Position numbers and translations under genes: made by a program
Part shown: piece by piece, positions 54,213-63,541 of the stretch
How the letters are laid out: each line of letters opens with the position of its first letter
Numbering within the stretch: the stretch's first letter is position 1
NCBI RefSeq assembly: GCF_013407935.1
Contig: NZ_JACBZU010000007.1
Span: 1-64,000, forward strand
Direction: 5' to 3'
DNA length: 64,000 nucleotides
Origin: Allomuricauda sp. ARW1Y1
Lineage (GTDB): Bacteria > Bacteroidota > Bacteroidia > Flavobacteriales > Flavobacteriaceae
The notes under the pieces: model-generated
Databases searched by the model: none
What the model was told of the DNA's origin: nothing
What the model saw: only the letters and a program-made list of their open reading frames with translations

Positions 54213-54220
54213 CAAAAGTA
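54213..54220 (-). promoter_or_regulatory. -7 promoter element TACTTTTG of topA
   Basis: Exact TAnnTTTG match on the minus strand, 19 bases before the topA ATG. No -33 TTTG at the right distance is seen. Confidence 0.5.
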
Positions 54221-54383
54221 TATTAAAATTTATACATCCGCATTTCCCATATTTCTTTTGACCTTAAAATCGGTAAAAAACAAGGAGACTTTTTACCATT
54301 ACTATATTAATTCTACTGGCTTTGATGAGGGCGGTTAAAATAATTGTTATTTTTAGGAAGACTAACTCAATAACCACATAACA

Positions 54384-57300
54384 ATGACCAACCGTTATTT
54401 GACCATAGTACTTGCATTACTATGTTTTAACCTCTCAAACGCACAGCGAAAAAAGAACAAAACCAACGCCCCACAGTTTAAAGAAACCCTCTACGACGGA
54501 ATGGAATGGAGGATGGTGGGACCACACCGTGGCGGACGTGCAGGCACCGTAACTGGAGTTATCAACGACCCCAATCTGTATTACATGGGTACCGCTGGAG
54601 GCGGTGTTTGGAAAACCACTGATGCTGGTAATTCGTGGGAATGTATTTCCGACGGGTATTTTGGCGGTTCCATTGGAGCCGTAGCCGTTTCCGAATCGGA
54701 CCCCAACATTATATATGTAGGCGAGGGCGAGCAGACCCTTCGTGGAAACGTTTCATCCGGAAAGGGTCTTTGGAAAAGTATGGATGCTGGTGAGACCTGG
54801 GAATTTATCGGTTTGAAAGACTCCGAACATATTGCCCGAATCCGTATCCATCCCACAAATCCAGACCTTGTTTACGTGGCGGCCATCGGAAACCTTTGGA
54901 AACCCAATGAGACCCGAGGTGTTTTCCGTTCTACCGATGGAGGCAAGAATTGGGAAAAAATACTCTACATCAGTGATAAAGCAGGTGCAGGCGACCTCAT
55001 TATGGACCCCAACAACAGCAGAATCCTGTATGCGGCAACTTGGGAGATGAAACGTAACGGATACCGAATGGACAGTGGCGGTCCGGATAGCAGGATGTTT
55101 AAAAGCACGGATGGGGGTGATACTTGGACTGATATTTCCGAACATTCGGGGTTGCCCGGTTTTCCTTGGGGAATTGTTGGGATTGCCGTTTCGCCTTTGG
55201 ATTCGGATAGGGTTTTTGCCATTATTGAAGCTGAGGACGGCGGGGTTTTTCGTTCCGATGATGCTGGGGTCACTTGGAAAAAAGTAAACGAAAACCGAGG
55301 CCTCAGGCAGCGCGCTTGGTACTACAGTCGTATTTATGCCGACACCCAAAACGTGGATAAGGTTTGGGTAATGAACGTGAGCTATGGCGTATCCACCGAT
55401 GGCGGTAATACCTTCACCCTTAAAAATGCTCCCCATGGGGACCACCATGATCTTTGGATCGATCCCAACAACAACCAAAGGATGATCATTGCCGATGATG
55501 GCGGTGCCCAAATCTCCAACGACGGCGGAAATAACTGGACCACCTATTTCAACCAGCCCACCATGCAGTTTTATCGGGTGACCACGGACAGCATTTTTCC
55601 GTATCGCATTTATGGGGCGCAGCAGGACAATACCGCTCTGCGTATTTTCCACCGTTCTTCGGGCTCGGCCATTACCGAGGCCGACTGGGAACCCACCGCA
55701 GGTGGTGAGAGTGCCCATTTGGCACCGGACCCAAAAAACAATCAATTGGTGTACGGCGGCACCTACAAAGGGTATATGAACCGTTTGGACCATACCACCG
55801 GACAGACCATATCTACCAATATTTGGCCCGACAATCCCGCAGGTTCTGGCGCGGAAGTCATGAAATACCGCTTTAATTGGAACTATCCCCTAACATTTAG
55901 CCGTCATGACCCAAACGTGCTGTACGCAGGTTCCAATTATTTGCATGCCACTACGGACGGCGGACAATCCTGGAAAACCATTTCCCCAGAATTGGCAAGG
56001 GGCATTCCGGAAACCATCATGTCCTCGGGAGGACCCATCACCCAAGACAATACAGGGGCAGAGTTTTATTCCAACGTTTTTGTAATTACAGAATCTGTAT
56101 TGGAGAAAGGAGTGATTTGGACTGGAAGTGACGATGGCTTGATCCACGTTACCCGCGATAATGGTACAACTTGGGAAAATGTGACCCCTCCGGAGTCCAT
56201 GTCGCCCAAATTGAATATGATCAACTGTATCGATGCAAGCCCGTTTGACCCAGGTACCGTTTATGTGGCAGCCACTTCTTATAAATTTGGCGATTACACC
56301 CCTTACCTCTACAAAACGGATGATTACGGAAAAACTTGGACCTTAATCACCAATGGCATCAAGGACAACTATTACACACGGGCCATCCGTTCCGACAAGG
56401 TTCGCGAAGGCTTGTTGTACGCAGGGACCGAATGGGGCATGTATATTTCGTTTGATGATGGAAAAAATTGGACCCCGTTCCAACTGAATTTGCCCATCAC
56501 CTCCATCCGAGATCTCCATGTAAGGGACAATGATTTGATTGCCGCGACCCACGGAAGAAGTTTTTGGATGATCGATGACCTCACACCACTCCATCAACTG
56601 TCCGATGCGGTGGCCAACAGCGATTTTTATCTGTACAAGCCGGATATGGCCTACAGAATGCACCAAGACCGAGCATGGGGGGAGCCCGACACCAAATTGG
56701 TGGGTGAAAACCATCCGGATGGGGCCATCATCAATTACTACTTAAAGAGCTTAAAAGAAACCGATACGGTGACCATGGAAATCTTGGAAATGGACGGTAG
56801 TGTGATCCAACGTTTTTCCAACCATGCGAAACCTGATAGATTGGACCCCACCTCAACACAAAAACTGGAGGTATCCGAAGGAGGTAACCGATTTATTTGG
56901 AACATGAGATACCCCGGCTACCAAGAGTTCAAGGGGATGGTGTTTTATTCCTCGCCCAATATAGGGCCGAAGGCCGTTCCCGGCAACTACAAGGCCAGGC
57001 TCACCGTAAATGGGGATTCCATGGAGCAGACCTTCAACATTGTCAAAGACCCAAGAATAGCCTTGAGCCAAAACGATTTCCAAGAACAGTTCGATTTTGT
57101 CATGCAGGTTCGAGACCAGGTAAGTCGAGCCAACAAGGCCATCATCAATATTAGGAACATCAAAAAGGATTTGGAGTATCTCAAAGAAAAGACCAAGGAC
57201 AATCCTGAGATTCAGAATATGGCAAAGGATTTTGAAACGGCCCTTTCGGTTATTGAAAACAACATCCACATGACCAAGAACCAAAGTAGACAAGATCCAT

Positions 57301-57521
57301 TAAACTATGGTATCCGAATCAACAACAGATTGGCCTTTTTAATGGTCGATTCCCAGCGAGGGGACCAACGGCCCACCAAACAGGCCAAAGAATTCTTTGT
57401 GGAAGTGACCAAAGAGTTGGACAAGGAAATCAATGACCTGAATGCCCTAGTGCAAAAACAAGCTACTCTGATCAATCAAAAAGTAGATGAAAATCAAATT
57501 AAGATGATTTCCACTCAATAG
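54384..57521 (+). CDS. secreted BNR/sortilin-like beta-propeller protein
   Basis: 1045-aa exported protein: signal peptide (to about residue 21), then two beta-propeller-like regions made of BNR/VPS10 repeats with Asp-box motifs (STDGGKNWEKI, SDDAGVTWKKV, STDGGDTWTDI, TTDGGQSWKTI). These are typical of proteins annotated as glycosyl hydrolase or sortilin-like in Flavobacteriaceae. The region after about 750 is a beta-sandwich and a long charged helical tail. Asp-boxes are structural, so glycosidase activity is not shown, and there is no type IX C-terminal domain that I can see. A strong terminator follows. Confidence 0.88.
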   Translation: MTNRYLTIVLALLCFNLSNAQRKKNKTNAPQFKETLYDGMEWRMVGPHRGGRAGTVTGVINDPNLYYMGTAGGGVWKTTDAGNSWECISDGYFGGSIGAVAVSESDPNIIYVGEGEQTLRGNVSSGKGLWKSMDAGETWEFIGLKDSEHIARIRIHPTNPDLVYVAAIGNLWKPNETRGVFRSTDGGKNWEKILYISDKAGAGDLIMDPNNSRILYAATWEMKRNGYRMDSGGPDSRMFKSTDGGDTWTDISEHSGLPGFPWGIVGIAVSPLDSDRVFAIIEAEDGGVFRSDDAGVTWKKVNENRGLRQRAWYYSRIYADTQNVDKVWVMNVSYGVSTDGGNTFTLKNAPHGDHHDLWIDPNNNQRMIIADDGGAQISNDGGNNWTTYFNQPTMQFYRVTTDSIFPYRIYGAQQDNTALRIFHRSSGSAITEADWEPTAGGESAHLAPDPKNNQLVYGGTYKGYMNRLDHTTGQTISTNIWPDNPAGSGAEVMKYRFNWNYPLTFSRHDPNVLYAGSNYLHATTDGGQSWKTISPELARGIPETIMSSGGPITQDNTGAEFYSNVFVITESVLEKGVIWTGSDDGLIHVTRDNGTTWENVTPPESMSPKLNMINCIDASPFDPGTVYVAATSYKFGDYTPYLYKTDDYGKTWTLITNGIKDNYYTRAIRSDKVREGLLYAGTEWGMYISFDDGKNWTPFQLNLPITSIRDLHVRDNDLIAATHGRSFWMIDDLTPLHQLSDAVANSDFYLYKPDMAYRMHQDRAWGEPDTKLVGENHPDGAIINYYLKSLKETDTVTMEILEMDGSVIQRFSNHAKPDRLDPTSTQKLEVSEGGNRFIWNMRYPGYQEFKGMVFYSSPNIGPKAVPGNYKARLTVNGDSMEQTFNIVKDPRIALSQNDFQEQFDFVMQVRDQVSRANKAIINIRNIKKDLEYLKEKTKDNPEIQNMAKDFETALSVIENNIHMTKNQSRQDPLNYGIRINNRLAFLMVDSQRGDQRPTKQAKEFFVEVTKELDKEINDLNALVQKQATLINQKVDENQIKMISTQ

Positions 57522-57543
57522 AAATGCTAGATAGCTTAAAAGA

Positions 57544-57575
57544 AAGCGTCCTCAAAAAAAAAGGCGCTTTTTTTA
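57544..57575 (+). terminator. rho-independent terminator
   Basis: AAGCGTC pairs with GGCGCTT (one G-T pair) around an A-rich loop and is followed by a T-run. It ends the beta-propeller gene. The A-rich loop also gives T-rich sequence on the minus strand for the converging gene. Confidence 0.75.
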
Positions 57576-57585
57576 TTAAATGTCA

Positions 57586-58314
57586 CTACACATCCATGGA
57601 AATGCCCACTGCATCCTTATAGATAAAATAAATGGGGATTTTGCTGAACATAGCTGTAAAGAGCACCCCAACGAAACATAAAATGACTCCAAGCTGGGAA
57701 ACTAGTCCTGCCACTGTTACCAACAGGAATATCATGAGCCAATTTTTATTGCCAAGGGCAAATGAAGCCTTCACGACCTCCATGGCAGAAAGCTCCCTGT
57801 CGAACGCAAAAAAGGCAGGAAACAGGGACATGGGAACCACTAAATAAATAATGCCCAAACCACAGGCAAGGACACCCAGAAAGGATAAACCGAGCATAAC
57901 CAAGGATACCATAAATGCCTTTTTCAGATACTCCTTTTTGAAATAGAAAAAATAATCGTCCTTTCCAATTTCCCTGAGGTCGTACTTGCGACACATACGC
58001 AAAAAAGCCGCATTCAAACACAGTGAAATAGTCATTACGGCCAACATGAAAATGGGCATAAAAACAATCATAAAAAGGGAAAATACTGGAGGCATTTGGT
58101 TATGTCGAAGGGTTCCGGGATCGGTAATCCCAAAGGCAATCATTGGGGCATAAATGACCAAATAAAAGGGAAGAATGCTCACAAAGGTCAACACTAAGGT
58201 AACGAACCCTTGCAACCAAACTTTCTGGAACAGTGTAACGGAATTATTAAAAACAGCACCAAAATCCACCGGTGGACTTTGCTTGATTCTTTCGGAAAGA
58301 TTGGTGAAATTCAT
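57586..58314 (-). CDS. hypothetical polytopic membrane protein
   Basis: 242-aa protein with about five to six hydrophobic helices (about 35-62, 78-103, 128-150, 152-172, 190-225). The N-terminus VDFGAVFNNSVTLFQKVWLQGFVTLVL and the ending MFSKIPIYFIYKDAVGI recall a Bacteroidota family with no assigned function; older annotations sometimes call such proteins beta-carotene monooxygenase without support. Nothing catalytic is visible. It is transcribed toward the beta-propeller gene, from the gap shared with miaB. Confidence 0.78.
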   Translation of the reverse strand: MNFTNLSERIKQSPPVDFGAVFNNSVTLFQKVWLQGFVTLVLTFVSILPFYLVIYAPMIAFGITDPGTLRHNQMPPVFSLFMIVFMPIFMLAVMTISLCLNAAFLRMCRKYDLREIGKDDYFFYFKKEYLKKAFMVSLVMLGLSFLGVLACGLGIIYLVVPMSLFPAFFAFDRELSAMEVVKASFALGNKNWLMIFLLVTVAGLVSQLGVILCFVGVLFTAMFSKIPIYFIYKDAVGISMDV

Positions 58315-58394
58315 TGTAGTATTGGTTATGATTTACGCCTGAAGGTAAGACTAACAGCGGATTCTACAATATAATCTTAAAAATTACTGCCAAA

Positions 58395-58426
58395 TTGTCA
58401 CTAAACTGTAATAACCATTATCTTTG
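58395..58426 (+). promoter_or_regulatory. miaB promoter with -33 TTG and -7 TATCTTTG
   Basis: TTG at 58395-58397, a 21-bp spacer and TATCTTTG at 58419-58426. The TTG at 58424 that opens the longest miaB frame is inside the -7 element, so ATG 58445 is the start. Confidence 0.75.
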
Positions 58427-58444
58427 CACCCCATTGCACTATTT

Positions 58445-59908
58445 ATGATTGAGGAAAATAACGTGGAAAAAATAATAGACGAAAGCCAACAAGGAACTGC
58501 CCTATCGCTGGATAGCAATCAAAGTAACGGCCGAAAGCTCTACATAGAAAGCTACGGCTGCCAAATGAACTTTTCCGATAGCGAAATCGTAGCGTCCATT
58601 TTGGCAAAGGAAGGTTTCAATACCACCCAAAACTTGGACGATGCCGATTTGGTTTTGGTGAATACCTGTTCCATTCGCGAAAAAGCGGAACAAACGGTAC
58701 GCAAACGCCTGGAGAAGTTCAACGCCGTAAAACGCACCAAACCCCATATGAAAGTTGGGGTATTGGGATGTATGGCCGAGCGTTTGAAGAGCAAGTTTTT
58801 GGAAGAGGAAAAAATTGTGGATATGGTCGTGGGGCCCGATGCCTACAAAGACCTGCCCAACCTGATCCAAGAAATCGACGAAGGCAGAAATGCGGTAAAC
58901 GTCATTCTTTCCAAAGAAGAAACCTATGGAGACGTAGCTCCAGTGCGACTGAACACCAATGGGGTATCCGCCTTTGTATCCATAACCCGTGGATGCGATA
59001 ATATGTGCACCTTCTGTGTGGTTCCCTTTACCCGCGGCAGGGAGCGTAGCCGGGACCCTCAGTCCATTTTGGAAGAGGTAAACGATCTTTGGGAAAAAGG
59101 ATTCAAGGAAATTACACTTTTGGGGCAAAATGTGGACAGTTACCTTTGGTATGGGGGCGGATTGAAAAAGGATTTTGACAAAGCTTCCGAAATACAAAAG
59201 GCCACTTCGGTGAACTTTGCAGGGCTTTTGGAGCTTGTAGCCCAGGCCCAACCCAAAATGCGTATTCGCTTTTCCACCTCCAATCCTCAAGACATGACCT
59301 TGGACGTCATCGAGGCCATGGCGAAATACGAAAATATCTGTAAGTACATCCATCTTCCCGTACAAAGTGGAAGCAATCGCATCCTAAAAGCGATGAACCG
59401 TTTGCACACCCGTGAAGAGTATTTTGAATTGATCGATAACATCAAAAGAATTATTCCGGATTGTGCCATCAGTCAGGATATGATCACCGGCTTCCCCACC
59501 GAAACGGAGGAGGACCATCAAGACACGTTGAGTTTGATGGAGTACGTGAAATATGATTTTGGATTTATGTTTGCCTATTCCGAGCGTCCGGGAACCCTTG
59601 CCGAACGGAAAATGGAGGACGATGTACCTGAAGCCACAAAGAAAAGAAGGTTGACGGAAATCATCGAACTGCAGCAAAAGCACAGCCATTATCGCACCCA
59701 GCAGCATGTTGGAAAAATAGAGGAAATCCTGATTGAGGGAACTTCCAAAAAATCGGATGCCCACTGGATGGGACGAAATTCCCAGAACACCGTCGCAGTG
59801 TTTCCAAAGGAACATTACAAGGTTGGGGATTTTGTAAACGTCAAAATCAACGATTGCACCTCTGCCACCCTTATCGGGGAAGCGGTGGGATATTCAAAAA
59901 ACAATTGA
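58445..59908 (+). CDS. miaB: tRNA-2-methylthio-N6-dimethylallyladenosine synthase
   Basis: Radical-SAM methylthiotransferase that adds a methylthio group to i6A37 of tRNAs reading UNN codons. About 487 aa from ATG 58445. The N-terminal UPF0004 domain binds one 4Fe-4S cluster (C39 in [10 protein letters not shown], then C in [10 protein letters not shown] and LGCMAERL). The radical SAM cluster motif CDNMCTFC follows, and a C-terminal TRAM domain ends at about VGYSKNN. It is first in a run of genes on the same strand leading to groEL. Confidence 0.97.
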   Translation: MIEENNVEKIIDESQQGTALSLDSNQSNGRKLYIESYGCQMNFSDSEIVASILAKEGFNTTQNLDDADLVLVNTCSIREKAEQTVRKRLEKFNAVKRTKPHMKVGVLGCMAERLKSKFLEEEKIVDMVVGPDAYKDLPNLIQEIDEGRNAVNVILSKEETYGDVAPVRLNTNGVSAFVSITRGCDNMCTFCVVPFTRGRERSRDPQSILEEVNDLWEKGFKEITLLGQNVDSYLWYGGGLKKDFDKASEIQKATSVNFAGLLELVAQAQPKMRIRFSTSNPQDMTLDVIEAMAKYENICKYIHLPVQSGSNRILKAMNRLHTREEYFELIDNIKRIIPDCAISQDMITGFPTETEEDHQDTLSLMEYVKYDFGFMFAYSERPGTLAERKMEDDVPEATKKRRLTEIIELQQKHSHYRTQQHVGKIEEILIEGTSKKSDAHWMGRNSQNTVAVFPKEHYKVGDFVNVKINDCTSATLIGEAVGYSKNN

Positions 59909-60018
59909 TAACCATTTGCATTGTGCACGGATGACCAACTCTTGCCCCACGGGCGGGTATGTGGCCGAATCACAATGCTGAACTAAAAAAGATTCCTGCC
60001 ACGTAGGAACAAAAATAT

Positions 60019-61299
60019 ATGGAAAGTGTACAATCCATAAAACAACGGTTCGAGCTCATCGGTAACGATGTGAAGCTCAATCGCGCCATTGAAAAGGCCA
60101 TACAGGTTGCCCCTACCGACATCTCGGTATTGGTAACCGGTGAAAGTGGTGTGGGAAAGGAATCCATTCCCAAGATCATCCATTCCTTAAGCCACCGCAA
60201 ACATGCCAAGTATATTGCGGTAAACTGCGGCGCCATTCCCGAGGGAACCATTGACAGTGAACTCTTTGGGCACGAAAAAGGTGCGTTTACCGGGGCCACA
60301 CAAACCCGTAGCGGTTATTTTGAAGTGGCCGATGGGGGAACCATCTTTTTGGACGAGGTGGGAGAATTGCCACTGACCACCCAAGTGCGATTGTTACGGG
60401 TATTGGAAAATGGCGAATTTTTGAAAGTGGGTTCCTCCCAGGTTCAAAAAACCAATGTGCGCATTGTGGCCGCCACCAACATCAATATGTTCGAGGCAAT
60501 TGAAAAAGAAAAGTTCCGGGAAGATTTGTATTATCGATTGAGCACAGTGGAAATCAATCTACCGCCGCTACGTGATCGTCGTGATGATATCCATTTGCTG
60601 TTCCGAAAATTCGCCTCCGATTTTGGTCAAAAGTATAAAATGCCCACCATCCGATTGGAAGATGATGCCGTGGAACTATTACTTAAATATCGCTGGCCCG
60701 GTAACATTCGTCAGCTGAGGAACATTGCCGAGCAAATCTCTGTACTAGAAGAAAACCGTAACATTACAGCAGCCACATTGAACAGTTATCTGCCCAATTC
60801 CAGCGGTTCCAATTTACCAGCAGTGATTGGCCAGGCCAAAAAAGAAAGTGATTTCAGCAACGAACGCGAGATTTTGTACAAGGTGCTTTTTGATATGAAA
60901 AGTGACCTTAACGACCTTAAAAAGCTGACCCTGGAACTTTTGAAGGACAATGATTCCAATAAGGTGCAACGGGAAAACGAAGGTTTGATCAGAAAAATTT
61001 ACGGCAACCAAGAAGAGGAAGACATTGATCACGAAGAAAGTACGGCTGCCGAACTGCTACACCTTCCCGAGCCTGTTGTGGAGGCGGCACCCACCCACTC
61101 CACGCAGCAGCCACCGGAGGACAGATACCATTTTGCCGAAGAAATTGAAGAAGAAGAAACCCTATCTTTACAGGAAAAAGAAATCGAATTGATCAAAAAA
61201 TCGTTGGAGCGCAACAAAGGAAAACGAAAAGCAGCCGCAGCAGAACTGGGCATCTCGGAAAGAACGCTCTATCGAAAAATAAAACAGTACGACCTTTAA
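60019..61299 (+). CDS. sigma-54-dependent transcriptional regulator without receiver domain
   Basis: 426-aa bacterial enhancer-binding protein. The AAA+ domain starts almost at once: Walker A GESGVGKE (41-48), the sigma-54 contact loop GAFTGA (88-93), Walker B GTIFLDEVGEL (107-117) and the sensor segment WPGNIRQLRN. A charged linker (about 280-390) and a Fis-type HTH (about 400-426, RKAAAAELGISERTLYRKIK) follow. There is no N-terminal receiver or GAF domain, so activity would be set by partner proteins or expression. Position between miaB and lptE suggests an envelope role; targets are not visible. Confidence 0.94.
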   Translation: MESVQSIKQRFELIGNDVKLNRAIEKAIQVAPTDISVLVTGESGVGKESIPKIIHSLSHRKHAKYIAVNCGAIPEGTIDSELFGHEKGAFTGATQTRSGYFEVADGGTIFLDEVGELPLTTQVRLLRVLENGEFLKVGSSQVQKTNVRIVAATNINMFEAIEKEKFREDLYYRLSTVEINLPPLRDRRDDIHLLFRKFASDFGQKYKMPTIRLEDDAVELLLKYRWPGNIRQLRNIAEQISVLEENRNITAATLNSYLPNSSGSNLPAVIGQAKKESDFSNEREILYKVLFDMKSDLNDLKKLTLELLKDNDSNKVQRENEGLIRKIYGNQEEEDIDHEESTAAELLHLPEPVVEAAPTHSTQQPPEDRYHFAEEIEEEETLSLQEKEIELIKKSLERNKGKRKAAAAELGISERTLYRKIKQYDL

Positions 61300-61318
61300 T
61301 TTGAAGTCAAGATTACAA

Positions 61319-61846
61319 ATGAATACAATCAAGAAAAATATACTAAAATCGGTACTGTTCGGATTTGTTTTCTTCCTGCAGAGCTGTGGGGCTTACAATT
61401 TTTCCGGGGCTGATATCGGGACTGCACAAAGCTTTCAGGTCAACTTTTTTCAAAATTATGCCGACCAGACCCCAGGATCCATTATTGTACCCGGACTGGA
61501 CCGCGACTTTACCCTGGCGCTTCAGGATTTGATCAACGACCTTACCAGTTTGTCACTTACCGGAAGCAATGGCGACCTCCTTTATGAAGGCGAAATCGTG
61601 GAATACAAAGTGGTTCCCATGACGGCCACAGCCGACCAGCGGACAGCACAGAACCGCCTCACCATGAGCGTGAATGTTCGGTTTTTTAATACAACCAAGG
61701 AAGATGCGGATTTTGAAAAGCGGTTTTCTTTCTTTTATGATTTTGATGCCGCCGCCCCACTACCTTCCGTGCAGGCAGCCGCACACGAAGAAATTTTTGA
61801 ACGACTTACCCAGGATATTTTCAATGCGTCCTTGGGCAATTGGTAA
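61319..61846 (+). CDS. lptE: LptE family lipoprotein
   Basis: 175-aa lipoprotein of the outer-membrane LPS-assembly (LptD-LptE) machinery, Bacteroidota form. It has a signal peptide with lipobox LQSC (C at about 23), then GAYNFSGADIG and the sandwich-fold segments SFQVNFFQNYADQTPGSIIVPG, LSLTGSNGDLLYEGEIVEYKVVP and RLTMSVNVRFFNTTKEDADFEKRF. The frame opens at TTG 61301, but ATG 61319 starts the signal peptide. It begins 20 bases after the activator gene. Confidence 0.9.
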   Translation: MNTIKKNILKSVLFGFVFFLQSCGAYNFSGADIGTAQSFQVNFFQNYADQTPGSIIVPGLDRDFTLALQDLINDLTSLSLTGSNGDLLYEGEIVEYKVVPMTATADQRTAQNRLTMSVNVRFFNTTKEDADFEKRFSFFYDFDAAAPLPSVQAAAHEEIFERLTQDIFNASLGNW

Positions 61847-61852
61847 TTAGTT

Positions 61853-62740
61853 ATGAACGTTGCAGATTTTATACATATCCTTCAGAATGCGAACACCATA
61901 CTCTCGCCAAGTCAGACGAGGGAACTGGAGGATATTATTGAGGAATACCCTTATTTTCAGGCAGCGCGTGCACTGCATTTGAAGGGACTCAAAAATCTGG
62001 ACAGTTACAAATACAACAACGCCTTAAAGGTTACCGCCGCACACACTGCGGACAGGGATGTACTTTTTGATTACATCACATCCAAGGAATTCATACAGAA
62101 CAATATTGCCGATACCATTGCTGGTAGAGGCGCCAAACTGGAAGACCAAGAGGCCGTTTCGGAGGAGATTCAGCCCAATCCCAATGCCGCGAGTATGCTT
62201 ACCGAGGCCGAAGAAGCAGCTTTGCCTCAAAACTTGGGTGATGCCGAACAAATCCTGAATCCTGAGCTGTTCGAATCCAGAAAGCCAGAGGTATCCCCAG
62301 AAAAAGCGGATGAAGAAACAAAAGAAACCGACCTGCAGCTGGGCAAGCCTCTGCCCTTCACCAAAAAGGAAAAACACTCCTTTACCGAATGGCTTCAATT
62401 GACTTCAAAGGGCGAAGAGCCTGAAAATAGTCAGGAAGACGTGATGGAAGAATTGGAGCGCAAAAAGAAATTTGAGCTCCTGGATAAGTTCATTGCCAAC
62501 AATCCTAAGATAGTTCCAAAGGAAAACAACCCAAAAGTCAATATTAAGGAGTCCACAAAAATCAACCAAAACGAGTTGATGACAGAGACCTTGGCCAAGG
62601 TGTACTTGGAGCAAAAAAAGTATAAAAAAGCCATTCAAGCGTTCAAAATATTGAGTTTGAAATATCCAGAAAAAAGTGGTTTCTTTGCAGATCAAATTCA
62701 GGCGGTGAAGAAGCTGCAGCAAGAAAAAGATAAGAAATGA
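61853..62740 (+). CDS. hypothetical TPR-like protein
   Basis: 295-aa protein with a helical N-terminus of TPR character (FQAARALHLKGLKNLDSYKYNNALKVTA, about 36-63), a central acidic, low-complexity region (about 100-200) and a C-terminal TPR-like helix pair (LAKVYLEQKKYKKAIQAFKILSLKYPEK). No signal peptide is clear. It is commonly found between lptE and secG in Flavobacteriaceae, as here, and the ATGA overlap with secG (62737-62740) indicates coupling. Function is not known. Confidence 0.82.
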   Translation: MNVADFIHILQNANTILSPSQTRELEDIIEEYPYFQAARALHLKGLKNLDSYKYNNALKVTAAHTADRDVLFDYITSKEFIQNNIADTIAGRGAKLEDQEAVSEEIQPNPNAASMLTEAEEAALPQNLGDAEQILNPELFESRKPEVSPEKADEETKETDLQLGKPLPFTKKEKHSFTEWLQLTSKGEEPENSQEDVMEELERKKKFELLDKFIANNPKIVPKENNPKVNIKESTKINQNELMTETLAKVYLEQKKYKKAIQAFKILSLKYPEKSGFFADQIQAVKKLQQEKDKK

Positions 62741-63099
62741 GCACGTTTACAATTTTTTTGGTATTGATCATTATCGTGTGCCTTTTGTTGGTCTTGGTCA
62801 TTATGGTCCAGAACCCTAAAGGAGGTGGTTTGTCCTCATCTTTTGGAGGAGGCGGCAACCAAGTTGTTGGTGGTGTTAAAAAGACAGGGGACTTTTTGGA
62901 CAAGAGTACTTGGACTTTGGCCACCTTATTGATTGTTTTGATACTGCTTTCCAATGTATCCCTAAAAGGAAACTACAGCCAAGCAGACTCCAAACTACTT
63001 CAAGGCGACGATACCGAAATACCAGAAACGGTTCCAGAGGAAGTTCCTGAACAACTTCCACCGGCCAACACGACTAGTCCAGTGGACACCATTGGATAG
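62737..63099 (+). CDS. secG: preprotein translocase subunit SecG
   Basis: 120-aa inner-membrane subunit of the SecYEG translocon. Two transmembrane helices (about 2-24 and 54-74) are joined by a glycine-rich loop, MVQNPKGGGLSSSFGGG, the SecG signature, and an acidic, proline-rich C-terminal tail follows. A terminator follows 22 bases later, before groES. Confidence 0.95.
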   Translation: MSTFTIFLVLIIIVCLLLVLVIMVQNPKGGGLSSSFGGGGNQVVGGVKKTGDFLDKSTWTLATLLIVLILLSNVSLKGNYSQADSKLLQGDDTEIPETVPEEVPEQLPPANTTSPVDTIG

Positions 63100-63121
63100 T
63101 TTCCAGTGACAAAGCATAGAA

Positions 63122-63158
63122 AAATGCCAGCTTGAAATGACAAGCTGGCATTTTTGTT
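63122..63158 (+). terminator. rho-independent terminator after secG
   Basis: AAATGCCAGCTTG pairs perfectly with CAAGCTGGCATTT around GAAATG, followed by a T-run. It separates the lptE-secG genes from groESL. Confidence 0.92.
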
Positions 63159-63246
63159 TTCCAGAATGTCAGTTTTCGGGCATTGGCACAATTTCTGTCA
63201 TTTTGATTCAAGAAATTTTAAAATAAACATCTAAATCATTTAAAAT

Positions 63247-63525
63247 ATGGCTAAAGTAAATATCAAACCATTGGCAGATAGGGTTTTGATCGAGCCTCTA
63301 CAGGCCGAGACCAAAACTGCCTCCGGTATCATTATCCCGGACAACGCTAAAGAGAAACCTCAAAAAGGAACCGTTGTGGCCGTTGGACCTGGAACCAAGG
63401 ACGAAAAAGTGACCGTTAAGGTAGGTGATACCGTTCTATATGGAAAATATGCCGGTACCGAACTGAAGTTCGATGGAACCGACTATTTGATGATGCGCGA
63501 AAGCGATATTTTGGCAATTGTATAA
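63247..63525 (+). CDS. groES: co-chaperonin GroES
   Basis: 92-aa Hsp10 that caps GroEL. The family pattern is clear throughout: [76 protein letters not shown]. The mobile loop (about 16-31) is present. It precedes groEL by 22 bases. The 120 bases in front of it hold no CIRCE repeat; a degenerate TTGGCAC sequence and an imperfect palindrome around 63165-63202 are the only marks. Confidence 0.98.
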   Translation: MAKVNIKPLADRVLIEPLQAETKTASGIIIPDNAKEKPQKGTVVAVGPGTKDEKVTVKVGDTVLYGKYAGTELKFDGTDYLMMRESDILAIV

Positions 63526-63541
63526 CTAAAAAATCAACTAG

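Noticed and set aside
54753-55793. A 346-codon open frame antisense to the beta-propeller gene
   Set aside because: It mirrors the Asp-box repeats of the sense protein and shows no domain, signal or promoter of its own.
54384-57521. Calling the BNR protein a sialidase or glycoside hydrolase
   Set aside because: Asp-boxes are structural and no sialidase catalytic set (FRIP, arginine triad) is visible.
63183-63198. A true sigma-54 promoter before groES
   Set aside because: The -24 part TTGGCAC fits, but the -12 GC is GT; too degenerate to annotate as a promoter.
63100-63246. CIRCE/HrcA operator before groES
   Set aside because: No TTAGCACTC/GAGTGCTAA inverted repeat is present.
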